From positions 1 to 64,000 of the forward strand of contig NZ_VULR01000007.1 in the NCBI RefSeq assembly GCF_009696605.1: a DNA stretch of 64,000 bases, given 5' to 3'. The DNA is from Anaerosalibacter bizertensis (GTDB lineage Bacteria > Bacillota > Clostridia > Tissierellales > Sporanaerobacteraceae). Shown piece by piece: positions 28,413 to 37,321 of this stretch; the stretch's first letter is position 1; each line of letters begins with the position of its first letter. The notes beneath the pieces are model-generated. The model had not been told where the DNA came from. It ran no database searches and saw only the letters and a list, made by a program, of their open reading frames with translations. Both the position numbers and the translations under genes were made by a program.

Positions 28413-29822
28413 ATGTCTTTTGGAGGATTATATATATCCATATCAGGAATAGATGCAAACAAAAAAGCTTTAGACACAGTATCCCATAATATATCAAATG
28501 TAAATAACCCTTATTATACAAGACAAAGTGCAGTTCATGCTACTAATAGATATGTAAAAATAGGTGAGGGCCTAGAAAAAGGTACAGGGGTACATGTAGA
28601 AGAAATAAGACAGACTAGGGATAAATTTTTAGATTTTAGATATAGATATGAATTAGAGAAATATGGCTATTGGAATGCTACTAGTGATATTTTAGGAGAA
28701 GTAGAGATAATATTTAATGAAGTGACTAACAGTGGACTTCAAAAGGTCATGGAAGGTTTTTGGAATAGTTGGGAAGAAGTATATAAGACTCCAGATAGTC
28801 TTACAATGAGAGGACTACTCCATGAAAGTGGAGTAGCCTTTACTGAAACGGTCAATCATATAGATACTCAACTTGATAATCTTCAATTAAATTTAAATAA
28901 GGAAATAAAAAATGAAATAGAAGAAATAAATAATATATTAGATGAAATAGCCAGTTTAAACGATAAAATAAAGCTTGTAGAAGGAGAAACTTCAAAGGTT
29001 AAAGCCAATGACTATAGGGATAGGAGAAATGAGCTTTTAGATAGATTGTCAGGAATGATACCTATAGAATGTTATGAAAAGCCAACAAATGAAATAGTAG
29101 TTTCACTACAAGGCAGGGATTTAGTCAATGGAGGCTATATCAACCATATAGGCATGACAACTGATAGACCAGATGGAGTTATGGAAGATAAACCAAATAA
29201 AGGCTATGCCTATATATGCTGGTCAGATACAGGAGAACATATAGAATTAGGAGAAAAGGGAAGCCTATTTGGGTATATCCATGCAAGGGATGAGATTGTA
29301 GAAAAGTATAGGGATGATTTGGATACATTGGTTGAGAATATAGCTAATGAAATAAATGAATTGCATATGGGTGGTAAAGATTTAGAAGGAAATAGTGGTA
29401 AAGACTTTTTTGTAGGTGATAATGGAACAATAAAAGCTTCAAATATTAAAGTTAATCCAGACCTTGCAAACTTTAATAAAATAGCAATTTCTAAATCTGG
29501 TGATAAGGGAGATGGGGAGATTGCAAAGGAAATATTAAAATTGAGAGAAGAAAAACTTTTAGACGATATGACTTTTGAAGAATATTATAGGGATTTGGTT
29601 GCTAATATTGCTGTGGAAAGGAAGACAGCTAGAAATATTGCAGACAATCAAGGGAAACTTTTAAAGCAAATAGATGAAAGACGACAAACTATTTCTGGTG
29701 TATCTCTAGATGAAGAAATGACAAATATGCTAAGATACCAACACTCCTATGTAGCCAACTCAAGAGTAGTAAATGCTATAGACGAAATGATAGATACTAT
29801 TGTAAATAGAATGGCAAGATAG
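28413..29822 (+). CDS. flgK: Flagellar hook-associated protein FlgK, copy 1
   Basis: The 469-residue protein joins hook and filament. The N-terminal GGLYISISGIDANKKALDTV and SHNISNVNNPYYTRQS and the C-terminal SGVSLDEEMTNMLRYQHSYVANSRV are FlgK hallmarks, with coiled-coil middle segments (LNLNKEIKNEIEEINNILDE). It differs clearly from the next FlgK, so this is an old duplication. Confidence 0.9.
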   Translation: MSFGGLYISISGIDANKKALDTVSHNISNVNNPYYTRQSAVHATNRYVKIGEGLEKGTGVHVEEIRQTRDKFLDFRYRYELEKYGYWNATSDILGEVEIIFNEVTNSGLQKVMEGFWNSWEEVYKTPDSLTMRGLLHESGVAFTETVNHIDTQLDNLQLNLNKEIKNEIEEINNILDEIASLNDKIKLVEGETSKVKANDYRDRRNELLDRLSGMIPIECYEKPTNEIVVSLQGRDLVNGGYINHIGMTTDRPDGVMEDKPNKGYAYICWSDTGEHIELGEKGSLFGYIHARDEIVEKYRDDLDTLVENIANEINELHMGGKDLEGNSGKDFFVGDNGTIKASNIKVNPDLANFNKIAISKSGDKGDGEIAKEILKLREEKLLDDMTFEEYYRDLVANIAVERKTARNIADNQGKLLKQIDERRQTISGVSLDEEMTNMLRYQHSYVANSRVVNAIDEMIDTIVNRMAR

Positions 29823-29865
29823 AGGCTTCGCCAATTATAAATTTTTTCGACCGGAGGGAGAAAAT

Positions 29866-31290
29866 ATGTATGGTTTTAACTCAGCTGTATCAGGACTTAT
29901 AGCTAGTCAAAGGTCCTTATACGTAACAAATCATAATTTAAACAATATGAATACAGATGGTTATTCAAGACAAGTTGCCAATCAAAGGGCGACAGATCCA
30001 TTCCATATGCCAGGAGTAGGATTTTTAGGTACTGGTACAGAAATACATGATATAGAAAGAATGAGGGACTCTTATATAGATCTTAAATATTGGAATGAAT
30101 CTGCACCTATGGGAGAATGGGAAGTAAAAGAAAATACACTTATGGAAATAGAAAAGCTTTTTGGTGAAGTTTCAGATAGCAGTTTTAGACAATATATGGA
30201 TGACTTTTTTGAAGCACTAATAAATCTTTCTACTAATCCTTCAGATTTTTCCTATAGGGAACCAGTAAAAGAAACTGCCATAGCACTGACTAAACATATA
30301 AATGAAACGGCAAAAAGGCTTGAAAATCTTAAAAATGAAACTGAATTTATAATAGAGACAAAGGTAAAACAGGTAAATGATATAGGGGATCAAATAGCTG
30401 CATTAAATAAACAGATATATGCACTAGAAATTGATGGAAATTCAGCCAATGATTTAAGAGACCAAAGAGATTTATTAGTAGATGAGCTATCAAAGATTGT
30501 AAATGTAAGGGTAGATGAATCTACAGATGGAAAATACAAAGTATCAGTAAGTGGCATTACCTTAGTAGACCATGATTATGTAACAAAGATGGAATATGGA
30601 CCTAAGGATAAGAAAGATATAAATGGGCCTAAAGAATTAAAATGGTCCAATGGAAATCATATAAATCTAAGATCAGGAGAATTAAAAGGACTTTTAGATT
30701 TAGTAGATGGTGATGGAGAAAATGGTAGTTATAGAGGCATACCTTACTATCAGAATAAATTAGATGAATTTGCTAAAGGGTTTGCTGAAGGAATAAATAA
30801 TCAGCATAAAGAAGGTTATGGGTTAGATGGAAGTACTGGCATTGATTTCTTTACAATGGATGAAAAAAATCCAGCTGCAACTATAGCTGTGTCAAATGAA
30901 ATTATAGAAGACTTAAGGAAAATAGCTGTTGCAGGTGAGCCTGGTGGAGTTGAAGATAATAAAAATTTACTTGAAATAATAGCATTAAGGGAAAACAATG
31001 AATTTTTTCCAGATGGTATGTCAAAAGGTAATCCTGATGATTTTATTAAATCTATATTATCTAATATGGCAGTAGATAGTATGCAGGCCAAGAGAATGAA
31101 AGGTACCCAAGAGATAGTTATGAAAAATATTCTAAGAAGAAGACAATCAGAATCAGGTGTGTCTATAGATGAGGAAATAGGAAATTTAGTTAAATTTCAA
31201 CATGCCTATGTATCGGCAGCTAAGATGATAACTACATTTGATGCTATATTAGATGTAACTATAAATAGACTAGGACTGGTAGGTAGGTAA
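29866..31290 (+). CDS. flgK: Flagellar hook-associated protein FlgK, copy 2
   Basis: The 474-residue protein has the same ends as the previous gene: FNSAVSGLIASQRSLYVTNH, NLNNMNTDGYSRQVANQ, and SGVSIDEEIGNLVKFQHAYVSAAKM. It has its own CGGAGGGAG site. Having two tandem flgK genes is unusual; they may form a mixed junction or one may work as a variant adaptor. Confidence 0.9.
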   Translation: MYGFNSAVSGLIASQRSLYVTNHNLNNMNTDGYSRQVANQRATDPFHMPGVGFLGTGTEIHDIERMRDSYIDLKYWNESAPMGEWEVKENTLMEIEKLFGEVSDSSFRQYMDDFFEALINLSTNPSDFSYREPVKETAIALTKHINETAKRLENLKNETEFIIETKVKQVNDIGDQIAALNKQIYALEIDGNSANDLRDQRDLLVDELSKIVNVRVDESTDGKYKVSVSGITLVDHDYVTKMEYGPKDKKDINGPKELKWSNGNHINLRSGELKGLLDLVDGDGENGSYRGIPYYQNKLDEFAKGFAEGINNQHKEGYGLDGSTGIDFFTMDEKNPAATIAVSNEIIEDLRKIAVAGEPGGVEDNKNLLEIIALRENNEFFPDGMSKGNPDDFIKSILSNMAVDSMQAKRMKGTQEIVMKNILRRRQSESGVSIDEEIGNLVKFQHAYVSAAKMITTFDAILDVTINRLGLVGR

Positions 31291-31314
31291 TTTTTAATTG
31301 AAAGGAGAAAACCT

Positions 31315-32286
31315 ATGCGTGTTACTAACAATATGCTCGTTGGCAATTTATTATATAATTTAAATCAAAATCTAGGTAGATTGGACAAGATAAATGAACA
31401 AATATCTAGTAAAAAGAAATTTTCAGTCCCCTCAGATGATCCAATAGGGGCTAGTAAAAGTCTTAAATTGCGTACAGATATTTCAAAAATCCAACAATAT
31501 AAAAGAAATGCAGAAGATGCAGAATCTTGGATGAGAGAAACAGAGTCAGCCCTTATAGAAATAGGAAGCGTATTACATAGAGCAAATGAGTTGGCTGTAC
31601 AAATGGCCAATGAAACCTATTCAGATGAAGATTTGAAAAAAGTAAAAGCAGAAGTAGAGCAACTAAAAAAACATTTAATAGAAATTGGAAATACCACCTA
31701 CGCAGGTAGACATATATTTACAGGATATAAGACAGATAAGAAGTTGTTTGATGAAAAGGGGAAATATAAATTAGTAGATGAAAATTCTAATGAAACATCT
31801 AAATTAGCTGTAAATGAGATAGTAGAATATAATATAGGGGTTTCTGAAACTGTAAAGGTAAATACTGTAGGAATAAAAGTTTTTGGAGTGGGAACAGTTG
31901 ATGAAAGTAATCCTTTTGAAAAAACGGAAGTAGATACAAATGATACAAGTTATCTAATCTCTGTTTTTGAACAATTTGAAGCTGCACTAGAAGATCCAGA
32001 AGCTAATAAAGGTGAAATAGATAAAACCATAGGAAGACTTCAAACCTGTATGGATCAAACCCTATCAGTAAGGGCAGAAATAGGGGCTAAGATGAGAAGA
32101 TTGGAATTAACTAAGGATAAATTAGACTCTCAAGTACTAAGTACTACAGAACTTCTATCAAAAAATGAAGATACAGATTTAGCTAAAGCTTCTATAGATT
32201 TAAAAGCAGAAGAAAATGTATATAGAGCAAGTTTAGCAGTAGGAATGAATATAATTCAACCAAGCCTGGTAGATTTCTTAAGGTAA
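31315..32286 (+). CDS. flgL: Flagellar hook-associated protein FlgL
   Basis: The 323-residue junction protein begins MRVTNNMLVGNLLYNLNQNL and has DPIGASKSLKLRTDISKIQQY and a C-terminal LKAEENVYRASLAVGMNIIQPSLVDFL, similar to flagellin ends. It lies 24 nt after the second flgK. Confidence 0.94.
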   Translation: MRVTNNMLVGNLLYNLNQNLGRLDKINEQISSKKKFSVPSDDPIGASKSLKLRTDISKIQQYKRNAEDAESWMRETESALIEIGSVLHRANELAVQMANETYSDEDLKKVKAEVEQLKKHLIEIGNTTYAGRHIFTGYKTDKKLFDEKGKYKLVDENSNETSKLAVNEIVEYNIGVSETVKVNTVGIKVFGVGTVDESNPFEKTEVDTNDTSYLISVFEQFEAALEDPEANKGEIDKTIGRLQTCMDQTLSVRAEIGAKMRRLELTKDKLDSQVLSTTELLSKNEDTDLAKASIDLKAEENVYRASLAVGMNIIQPSLVDFLR

Positions 32287-32295
32287 GATCTTAAG

Positions 32296-32385
32296 AAATC
32301 AATTATAAATTACAAATTTAAAATTATAAATTAAAGGGCCAAATATAAATTAGTTTTTAGCTAATTTAAAATTTATATTTTTTTG
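32296..32385 (+). repeat. AT-rich palindrome after flgL, probable terminator
   Basis: The segment holds AAATTATAAATTACAAATTT-like words and an imperfect stem AAATATAAATTAG / CTAATTTAAAATTTATATTT ending in a seven-T run. It is related in sequence to the hag leader at 34181-34273, which shares AAATATAAATTA and ATTACAAATTT. Confidence 0.65.
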
Positions 32386-32417
32386 AATAAAGTGAGAAAA
32401 ATATAGGGGTGGTAAAA

Positions 32418-32852
32418 TTGATAACTCCTTTGAATATCCAGACTACTTATCCAAAGGTCTATATAGATAGACAGCTTCCAAAAGTAACTATAGACCAGTA
32501 TGAATGTTTTGCTGAAGCAGGGCTTAAAAATAATACTGATTTTGCCAAAGAATGTGTTGAATATACAAATTCACAGCTATCAGAAGGAATAGATAGAATA
32601 GTGTCCGAAGGCAATAGAATGGCAAGCATAGAAAAGAGAATGCCAGATGCCATACCAGAAATAGCCTTTGACAATACCTTTGATAATAAAGACTGGAACA
32701 TAGATATAATGCCTAAAAGTATGCCTAAGATAGATGTAGAAGGGTATTTAAACTTAGAATGGGAAATGGGGAAATTAAATTTTTATAAAGAGTCGGTATT
32801 GAATTATAAAAAGGGAAATGAGGTTGGAAATAGTATAAATATGGGACTTTAA
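32418..32852 (+). CDS. yviE: YviE-like flagellar operon protein (DUF6470)
   Basis: The product of about 144 residues matches YviE by position (flgL-yviE-fliW) and by ITPLNIQTTYPKVYIDR...PEIAFDNTF and WNIDIMPKSMPKIDVEGYLNLEWEMGKL-type segments. It is soluble. TTG 32418 is chosen with GGGG 8 nt before; a GTG at 32409 overlaps that site. Function is unknown. Confidence 0.82.
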   Translation: MITPLNIQTTYPKVYIDRQLPKVTIDQYECFAEAGLKNNTDFAKECVEYTNSQLSEGIDRIVSEGNRMASIEKRMPDAIPEIAFDNTFDNKDWNIDIMPKSMPKIDVEGYLNLEWEMGKLNFYKESVLNYKKGNEVGNSINMGL

Positions 32853-32867
32853 GGCTTTCTTTTAATT

Positions 32868-33377
32868 TAGTGCCAGTTCCACGCGAAATTTAATTATGTC
32901 CAAAATAGTGCTAGTCCACGGATTTTGGATTATTGGTTTTCCTTCCGAAAAAGCTTTGAAGAAAATAGGACTTGATTTTCACAAAACCCTACCGCAAATA
33001 ATGGTTATTTGCTAAATTGATTTTCAATCAATTTCACAGGTTTCATGAAAAAAATTCGTCTCTATTTTCTAGTCAAAGGCTTTTTTAGTCAGTCAAACTC
33101 AATAACCCAAAATCCTTAACTATGTTAATTCTTTAAACTTTTAGCTATATTTATTCAAATAGTACAATGTCTAAGCAAATAGAAATAAAAAATGAGGGAC
33201 TTAAAAGGGTTTTGCCATGAAATAATCCGACCTAAAAATAAAATGCGTTAAAAATTTTTCACTGTTTGAGCGAAGCGAGTTTGAAAACATTTAGCATTTT
33301 ATTTTTAGGGAGGATAATATTTCATCAAAACCCTTTTCGGAGCGAATTTTTATTTCTATTTGCGGGAGCCAGCACTA
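32868..33377. repeat. Composite dispersed repeat, copy B, inserted before fliW
   Basis: About 510 bp without coding content. The left end TAGTGCCAGTTCCACGC and the right end, read on the minus strand, TAGTGCTGGCTCCCGC are imperfect terminal inverted repeats starting TA. Positions 32906-32972 match copy C and 33061-33377 match copy A in reverse. The right part contains the same long hairpin arms as copy A. It splits yviE from fliW, which are adjacent in Bacillus. Confidence 0.87.
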
Positions 33378-33421
33378 TGCTAAAAGAAAGTACTAAACTA
33401 AATTACCTTTGAGGAGGAGAA

Positions 33422-33874
33422 ATGGTGAAGTTAAATACTAGAAATTTTGGGGAAATTGAAATAGATGAGAGTAGCATAATTAACTTTCCTAACGGAATTC
33501 CAGGATTCGAAAAAGAAAAAAGATACATAATAATAAACAATCCAGACAAAGAAAACCCATTCCAATGGCTTCAGTCAGTAGACAATCAAGATTTAGCCTT
33601 TGTAGTTATAAACCCTTTCTTTGTAAAAGTTGACTATGACATAGTACTGCCAGAATCAGCTATAGAAACATTGAAAATAAAAGATGAAGAAGATGTAGCA
33701 CTATATACCATAGTAGTAATACCAGAAAACATAGAAGAAATGACAACAAACCTTTCAGGACCAATAGTAGTAAATGTAAAAGAAAAACTAGGAAAACAAA
33801 TAGTATTGGATGATAGTAGATATTCAACTAAACACTATATATTTAAAAAAGAATTAAATAGTGAGGGGGCTTAA
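33422..33874 (+). CDS. fliW: Flagellar assembly factor FliW
   Basis: The 150-residue protein binds flagellin and antagonises CsrA. Family marks: [22 protein letters not shown] near the N-terminus, [21 protein letters not shown], and the NLSGPIVVN segment. The stop is followed 2 nt later by csrA. Confidence 0.95.
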   Translation: MVKLNTRNFGEIEIDESSIINFPNGIPGFEKEKRYIIINNPDKENPFQWLQSVDNQDLAFVVINPFFVKVDYDIVLPESAIETLKIKDEEDVALYTIVVIPENIEEMTTNLSGPIVVNVKEKLGKQIVLDDSRYSTKHYIFKKELNSEGA

Positions 33875-33876
33875 AT

Positions 33877-34113
33877 ATGCTAATCCTTACTAGAAAAAAA
33901 GACGAAAGCATAGTCATAGGAGATAATATAGAAATAAAAGTATTGGAAATAAACGATGGTAAAGTAAAACTAGGTATAGAAGCTCCAAAAAATATAGATA
34001 TTATAAGAAAAGAACTATACGAAAACATACAAGAAGAAAACAAAAAAGCCTCAGAAATAAATATAAACTTAGATATGTTAAAAGAAATAATAAAAAAAGA
34101 CAAAAAAGACTAA
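33877..34113 (+). CDS. csrA: Carbon storage/translation regulator CsrA
   Basis: The 78-residue RNA-binding protein starts [20 protein letters not shown] and has [19 protein letters not shown], the standard CsrA core; the basic-acidic tail is longer than in Escherichia coli. With fliW and hag it forms the FliW-CsrA-flagellin feedback loop. Confidence 0.96.
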   Translation: MLILTRKKDESIVIGDNIEIKVLEINDGKVKLGIEAPKNIDIIRKELYENIQEENKKASEININLDMLKEIIKKDKKD

Positions 34114-34137
34114 AGTTTTATATTTTGTTTTCGATAT
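34111..34137 (+). promoter_or_regulatory. Candidate sigma-D promoter for hag
   Basis: TAAA (34111-34114, overlapping the csrA stop) and TTCGATAT (34130-34137) are 15 nt apart, matching TAAA-N15-GCCGATAT except at the first two -10 bases. The predicted start near 34144 gives an approximately 200-nt leader. Confidence 0.72.
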
Positions 34138-34180
34138 ATATAATGAAAATAAAATAAAAGACATTTTATTTTCTAATTAC

Positions 34181-34273
34181 AAATTATGAATTACAAATTT
34201 CAAATTAAAAGATCAAATATAAATTAATCAAAGATTAATTTATATTTGCACCACAATTTGTAATTTATAATTT
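34181..34273 (+). other. Nested hairpin in the flagellin mRNA leader
   Basis: An inner perfect 16-bp stem (34214-34229 with 34233-34248, loop AAA) lies inside an outer 19-bp stem (34181-34199 with 34255-34273, one mismatch). All is A/T-rich. It may protect the 5' end of an abundant mRNA. Confidence 0.75.
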
Positions 34274-34286
34274 TAAATTTATAATT

Positions 34287-34338
34287 CCGCCCAAAGGGCG
34301 GCCAGGCACGGATGCCGAATAATAAAATTTCAAGGAGG
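34287..34338 (+). promoter_or_regulatory. CsrA-type binding sites in the hag leader
   Basis: A GC-rich hairpin CCGCCC-AAA-GGGCGG (34287-34301) is followed by GGCA-CGGA-TGCC (34305-34316), a small hairpin with GGA in its loop, the preferred CsrA target. A second GGA lies in the ribosome site AAGGAGG (34332-34338). Two GGA sites, one over the ribosome site, is how CsrA represses hag in Bacillus. Confidence 0.7.
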
Positions 34339-34346
34339 AATATATA

Positions 34347-35609
34347 ATGAGAATTAATAACAACATGATGGCAATGAATGCCAACAGACAATTAGGTATT
34401 AACAACAATGGAACAGCTAAATCCTTAGAAAAACTTTCATCAGGATTTAAAATCAACAGAGCAGGAGACGACGCAGCAGGACTAGCAATATCAGAAAAAA
34501 TGAGAGGCCAAATCAGAGGATTAAACATGGCTTCAAAGAACGCTCAAGACGGTATCTCACTTATTCAAACAGCAGAAGGTGGATTAAATGAAACACATGC
34601 AATCCTTCAAAGAATGAGAGAACTAGCAGTACAATCAGCTAATGATACAAATGTTGAAATTGATAGGGGAGCTATTCAAGATGAGATGAATCAATTAGTA
34701 GCTGAGCTTGATAGAATTTCTGATACAACTGAATTCAACACTCAAGGTCTATTAGATGGTGGATTCAAAGGTAAATTTCAAATAGGAGCTAATGAAGGAC
34801 AAAATATAGAATTACAAATAGGGAAAATGGATTCTACAAGTTTAGGATTAGTTAGCACAATTTCTACTGAACAGGGATCTGTAGAAAATAACGCTGATAA
34901 TTCAGTATTAGCAGATGGAGTTTATACAGTTAGTGAAGATAAAGACGCATTACTTGACGCTGATGGCAATACTGTTGCTACAATAGATTCTAATAAAGTA
35001 TCAGTTGGTGATACTGATCTAATTGATTTAACAGATAAAGAAGTTTTAGCTGCAGGAGCACAAATTACTATCAGTGGTAATGGTGCTAAATATGATATTA
35101 AAAATAAGATTGATGCAACAGCTGCTAAAGCTTTAGCACCAGGAAACTATGAAGTTAAAGGAACAAATCTTGTTAAAGATGGAAAGTTAGTTGGAACAGT
35201 AGAAACTGGAGTATCAGTAACACCAGAAGGTGGAAGTGTTATAAATGCAGCCGATCTAGGATTGACACCTGCTCAATTAACTAATGGATTTAAATTTACT
35301 ATCAATGGTTCAGATGTATCTACAAGGGCAAATGCAGAAGGAAGTATTACTACTATTAATAAAGCAATTGAAAAAGTATCAACTGAAAGATCTAAATTAG
35401 GTGCTATGCAAAATAGATTAGAACATACAATAAAGAACCTAGATACATCAGCTGAAAACTTACAAGCTGCAGAATCAAGAATTAGAGACGTAGACATGGC
35501 AAAAGAAATGATGGAATTTACAAAACAAAACATCTTACAACAAGCTTCAACTGCTATGTTGGCTCAAGCAAACCAAGCACCTCAAACAGTATTACAATTA
35601 TTAAGATAA
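34347..35609 (+). CDS. hag: Flagellin
   Basis: The 420-residue filament protein has conserved ends: MRINNNMMAMNANRQLGIN and LEKLSSGFKINRAGDDAAG at the N-terminus, RIRDVDMAKEMMEFTKQNIL and QASTAMLAQANQAPQTVLQLL at the C-terminus. The middle (about 175-325) is a variable outer domain of alternating beta strands rich in Val, Thr, Asp and Gly. Expected to be exported through the flagellar type III system. Confidence 0.97.
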   Translation: MRINNNMMAMNANRQLGINNNGTAKSLEKLSSGFKINRAGDDAAGLAISEKMRGQIRGLNMASKNAQDGISLIQTAEGGLNETHAILQRMRELAVQSANDTNVEIDRGAIQDEMNQLVAELDRISDTTEFNTQGLLDGGFKGKFQIGANEGQNIELQIGKMDSTSLGLVSTISTEQGSVENNADNSVLADGVYTVSEDKDALLDADGNTVATIDSNKVSVGDTDLIDLTDKEVLAAGAQITISGNGAKYDIKNKIDATAAKALAPGNYEVKGTNLVKDGKLVGTVETGVSVTPEGGSVINAADLGLTPAQLTNGFKFTINGSDVSTRANAEGSITTINKAIEKVSTERSKLGAMQNRLEHTIKNLDTSAENLQAAESRIRDVDMAKEMMEFTKQNILQQASTAMLAQANQAPQTVLQLLR

Positions 35610-35627
35610 TTAAATATGACAATAAGG

Positions 35628-35658
35628 AAGTCAGAGGAAATCACTCCTCTGACTTTTT
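35628..35658 (+). terminator. Terminator after hag
   Basis: The stem AAGTCAGAGGA / TCCTCTGACTT with loop AATCAC is followed by five T. Confidence 0.93.
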
Positions 35659-35716
35659 CAATGAGAAAGTTTTATCAAATGGAAGTTATTTTATAATTTA
35701 ACAAGGAGGTTTTCAT

Positions 35717-36100
35717 ATGACTGAAAGAATCGATTTGTTACTTATGGAAATACAGAGGATTAAAGAAAGTATTGGTATAATAGAAAATGAACTTAAAGCA
35801 ATTAAAGCTGAAGAACAATCTACTGATATAGATATGGAACTATTAGATATTTGGAACAAAGCCATAGATATTATAAAAAAAGAATTGACAGAAGTTTCTT
35901 TTAATACATGGATAAGAGATATAAATCCTATAGAAATTAATGACAATTCTTTTTATATTTCAGTTAAAAATGATTTTGCTCAAAGTATAGTTAAAGAGAG
36001 ATATGGAAAATTAATTAAAAACGCTCTTAAAATCATAACTAATAAAGATTATAATATAGAAGTTTTGGTAGAAGGAATTGATAACAATACTATAAACTGA
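35717..36100 (+). CDS. Stand-alone DnaA N-terminal-domain protein
   Basis: The 127-residue protein has an N-terminal coiled coil (residues 1-37) and then a DnaA domain-I fold: LDIWNKAIDIIKKELTEVSF, NTWIRDINPIEINDNSFYI, and KNDFAQSIVKERYGKLIKNAL. The AAA+ and DNA-binding parts of DnaA are absent. Domain I of DnaA makes protein contacts (DnaA self-assembly, helicase, regulators), so this protein could bind or titrate DnaA partners. It has a strong AAGGAGG site and stands between hag and a minus-strand gene. Confidence 0.75.
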   Translation: MTERIDLLLMEIQRIKESIGIIENELKAIKAEEQSTDIDMELLDIWNKAIDIIKKELTEVSFNTWIRDINPIEINDNSFYISVKNDFAQSIVKERYGKLIKNALKIITNKDYNIEVLVEGIDNNTIN

Positions 36101-36218
36101 CAACATGTATATACGAGTATATACTTTCTATAAGAAGATTAATGTATTTTTAAAAAAGAAGTGACTTGAATTAGGGTTAATTTAGATAAATGGAGTAATC
36201 CTGTTAGAAAAGAAGAGA

Positions 36219-36242
36219 GGATGGCTAGCTGGCCATCCTTTT
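36219..36242 (+). terminator. Terminator between convergent genes
   Basis: GGATGGC / GCCATCC with a 6-nt loop is followed by TTTT on the plus strand. It separates the DnaA-domain gene from the convergent methyltransferase gene. Confidence 0.82.
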
Positions 36243-36253
36243 GAGTTTTTACA

Positions 36254-37321
36254 TTAATCATCCAATAGCTTTAAATCTATTGGGTATTTTCCATATTTTC
36301 TTCCGGCTTCCATAAACGCTTCTATATTTTCCATTGGAGTATGCATTGGAATCTGACAGCCTGTACTTAAGATATAGCCTTTTTTAGAGTCGTGACCTTT
36401 CCTAATACACTCTTTAACCGATTTAAATATATCTTCTTTAGTACCTTTATACACTACATCAACAGGTGGAACATTACCTGTGATTATTACTTTATCTCCC
36501 ATTACTTTTTTAGCTTCTTCTAAATCTTCCACATTATCTATACTGAAATTAGAAATACCTGCGTTTACGACATCTTCCCATATGTCTCTGCTTTTTCCAC
36601 ATATATGTATACTAGGAGAACTGCCAGTAGTTTCTTTTATTTTATCTATATTCTTCTTAAGGGCAGGTAAGGAAAATTCTCTAAATTGTTTTGGGCTTAT
36701 AAGGCTGGTAGAAGAGACTGGATCGGCAAAGCCAATGGATACGCCTAATTTAGCTACTTCTTCTATATATCTATTGTTAGATTCTGCTACTATTTCCATT
36801 AAAGTATGAACTTTTTCAGGATATTTTATCATCCACTTCATTAAATTCTCCGTTCCTACTACAGAGGCAGCTACACTAATAGGGCCAGACATGGAAGCAC
36901 TGACATCTACTTTATCTATAAGTGCGTCTCTAGTAAGTTTTATAGCTTTAAGTAGAATAGGTAGTTTACCATCTTTTAGAGGATTGGCTACTTTTAAGGA
37001 TTCTATTCCATCTACAGATTTTACAGCTGGTTCTAGTAAATATGAAATGCCATATTTAGGAAAGGCAACTTTAGAACCCATAGCTTCAGCAACACCTCTT
37101 AAGCTAGTGGATATTCCGACACTATCATGATGGAGCCTTTTAAATAAAGCTATTTCCAATTCTGCCATAAGTTCTGCTGAATGATAATAATCTCTTGCAG
37201 TTGCTCCAATAAAAGGTGCCATAGTAACCCCCATATCAGGGATGCAAATTATTCTATCAATTTCTTCACCTTTAGAAAAAGCTGTCATTCTTTCTTTAGG
37301 AGTCATTTCTATTTTCACCAA
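36254..37321 (-). CDS. MtaA/uroporphyrinogen decarboxylase-family corrinoid methyltransferase
   Basis: The 355-residue protein belongs to the UroD/MtaA/CmuA superfamily of TIM-barrel proteins. A zinc-ligand set typical of methylcobamide-dependent methyltransferases is visible: H239 and C241 in HICGKS and C322 in STGCQIPMHTPMEN. True heme UroD lacks this set, so I favour methyl transfer from a corrinoid protein. No corrinoid protein gene is adjacent. The start is TTG 37321 with GGAAG 7 nt before; GTG 37318 is possible. Confidence 0.78.
   Translation of the reverse strand: MVKIEMTPKERMTAFSKGEEIDRIICIPDMGVTMAPFIGATARDYYHSAELMAELEIALFKRLHHDSVGISTSLRGVAEAMGSKVAFPKYGISYLLEPAVKSVDGIESLKVANPLKDGKLPILLKAIKLTRDALIDKVDVSASMSGPISVAASVVGTENLMKWMIKYPEKVHTLMEIVAESNNRYIEEVAKLGVSIGFADPVSSTSLISPKQFREFSLPALKKNIDKIKETTGSSPSIHICGKSRDIWEDVVNAGISNFSIDNVEDLEEAKKVMGDKVIITGNVPPVDVVYKGTKEDIFKSVKECIRKGHDSKKGYILSTGCQIPMHTPMENIEAFMEAGRKYGKYPIDLKLLDD

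Noticed and set aside
36480-36809. 109-codon plus-strand frame within the methyltransferase gene
   Set aside because: Antisense shadow of the UroD/MtaA-like gene, which has its zinc-ligand residues in the other strand's frame.
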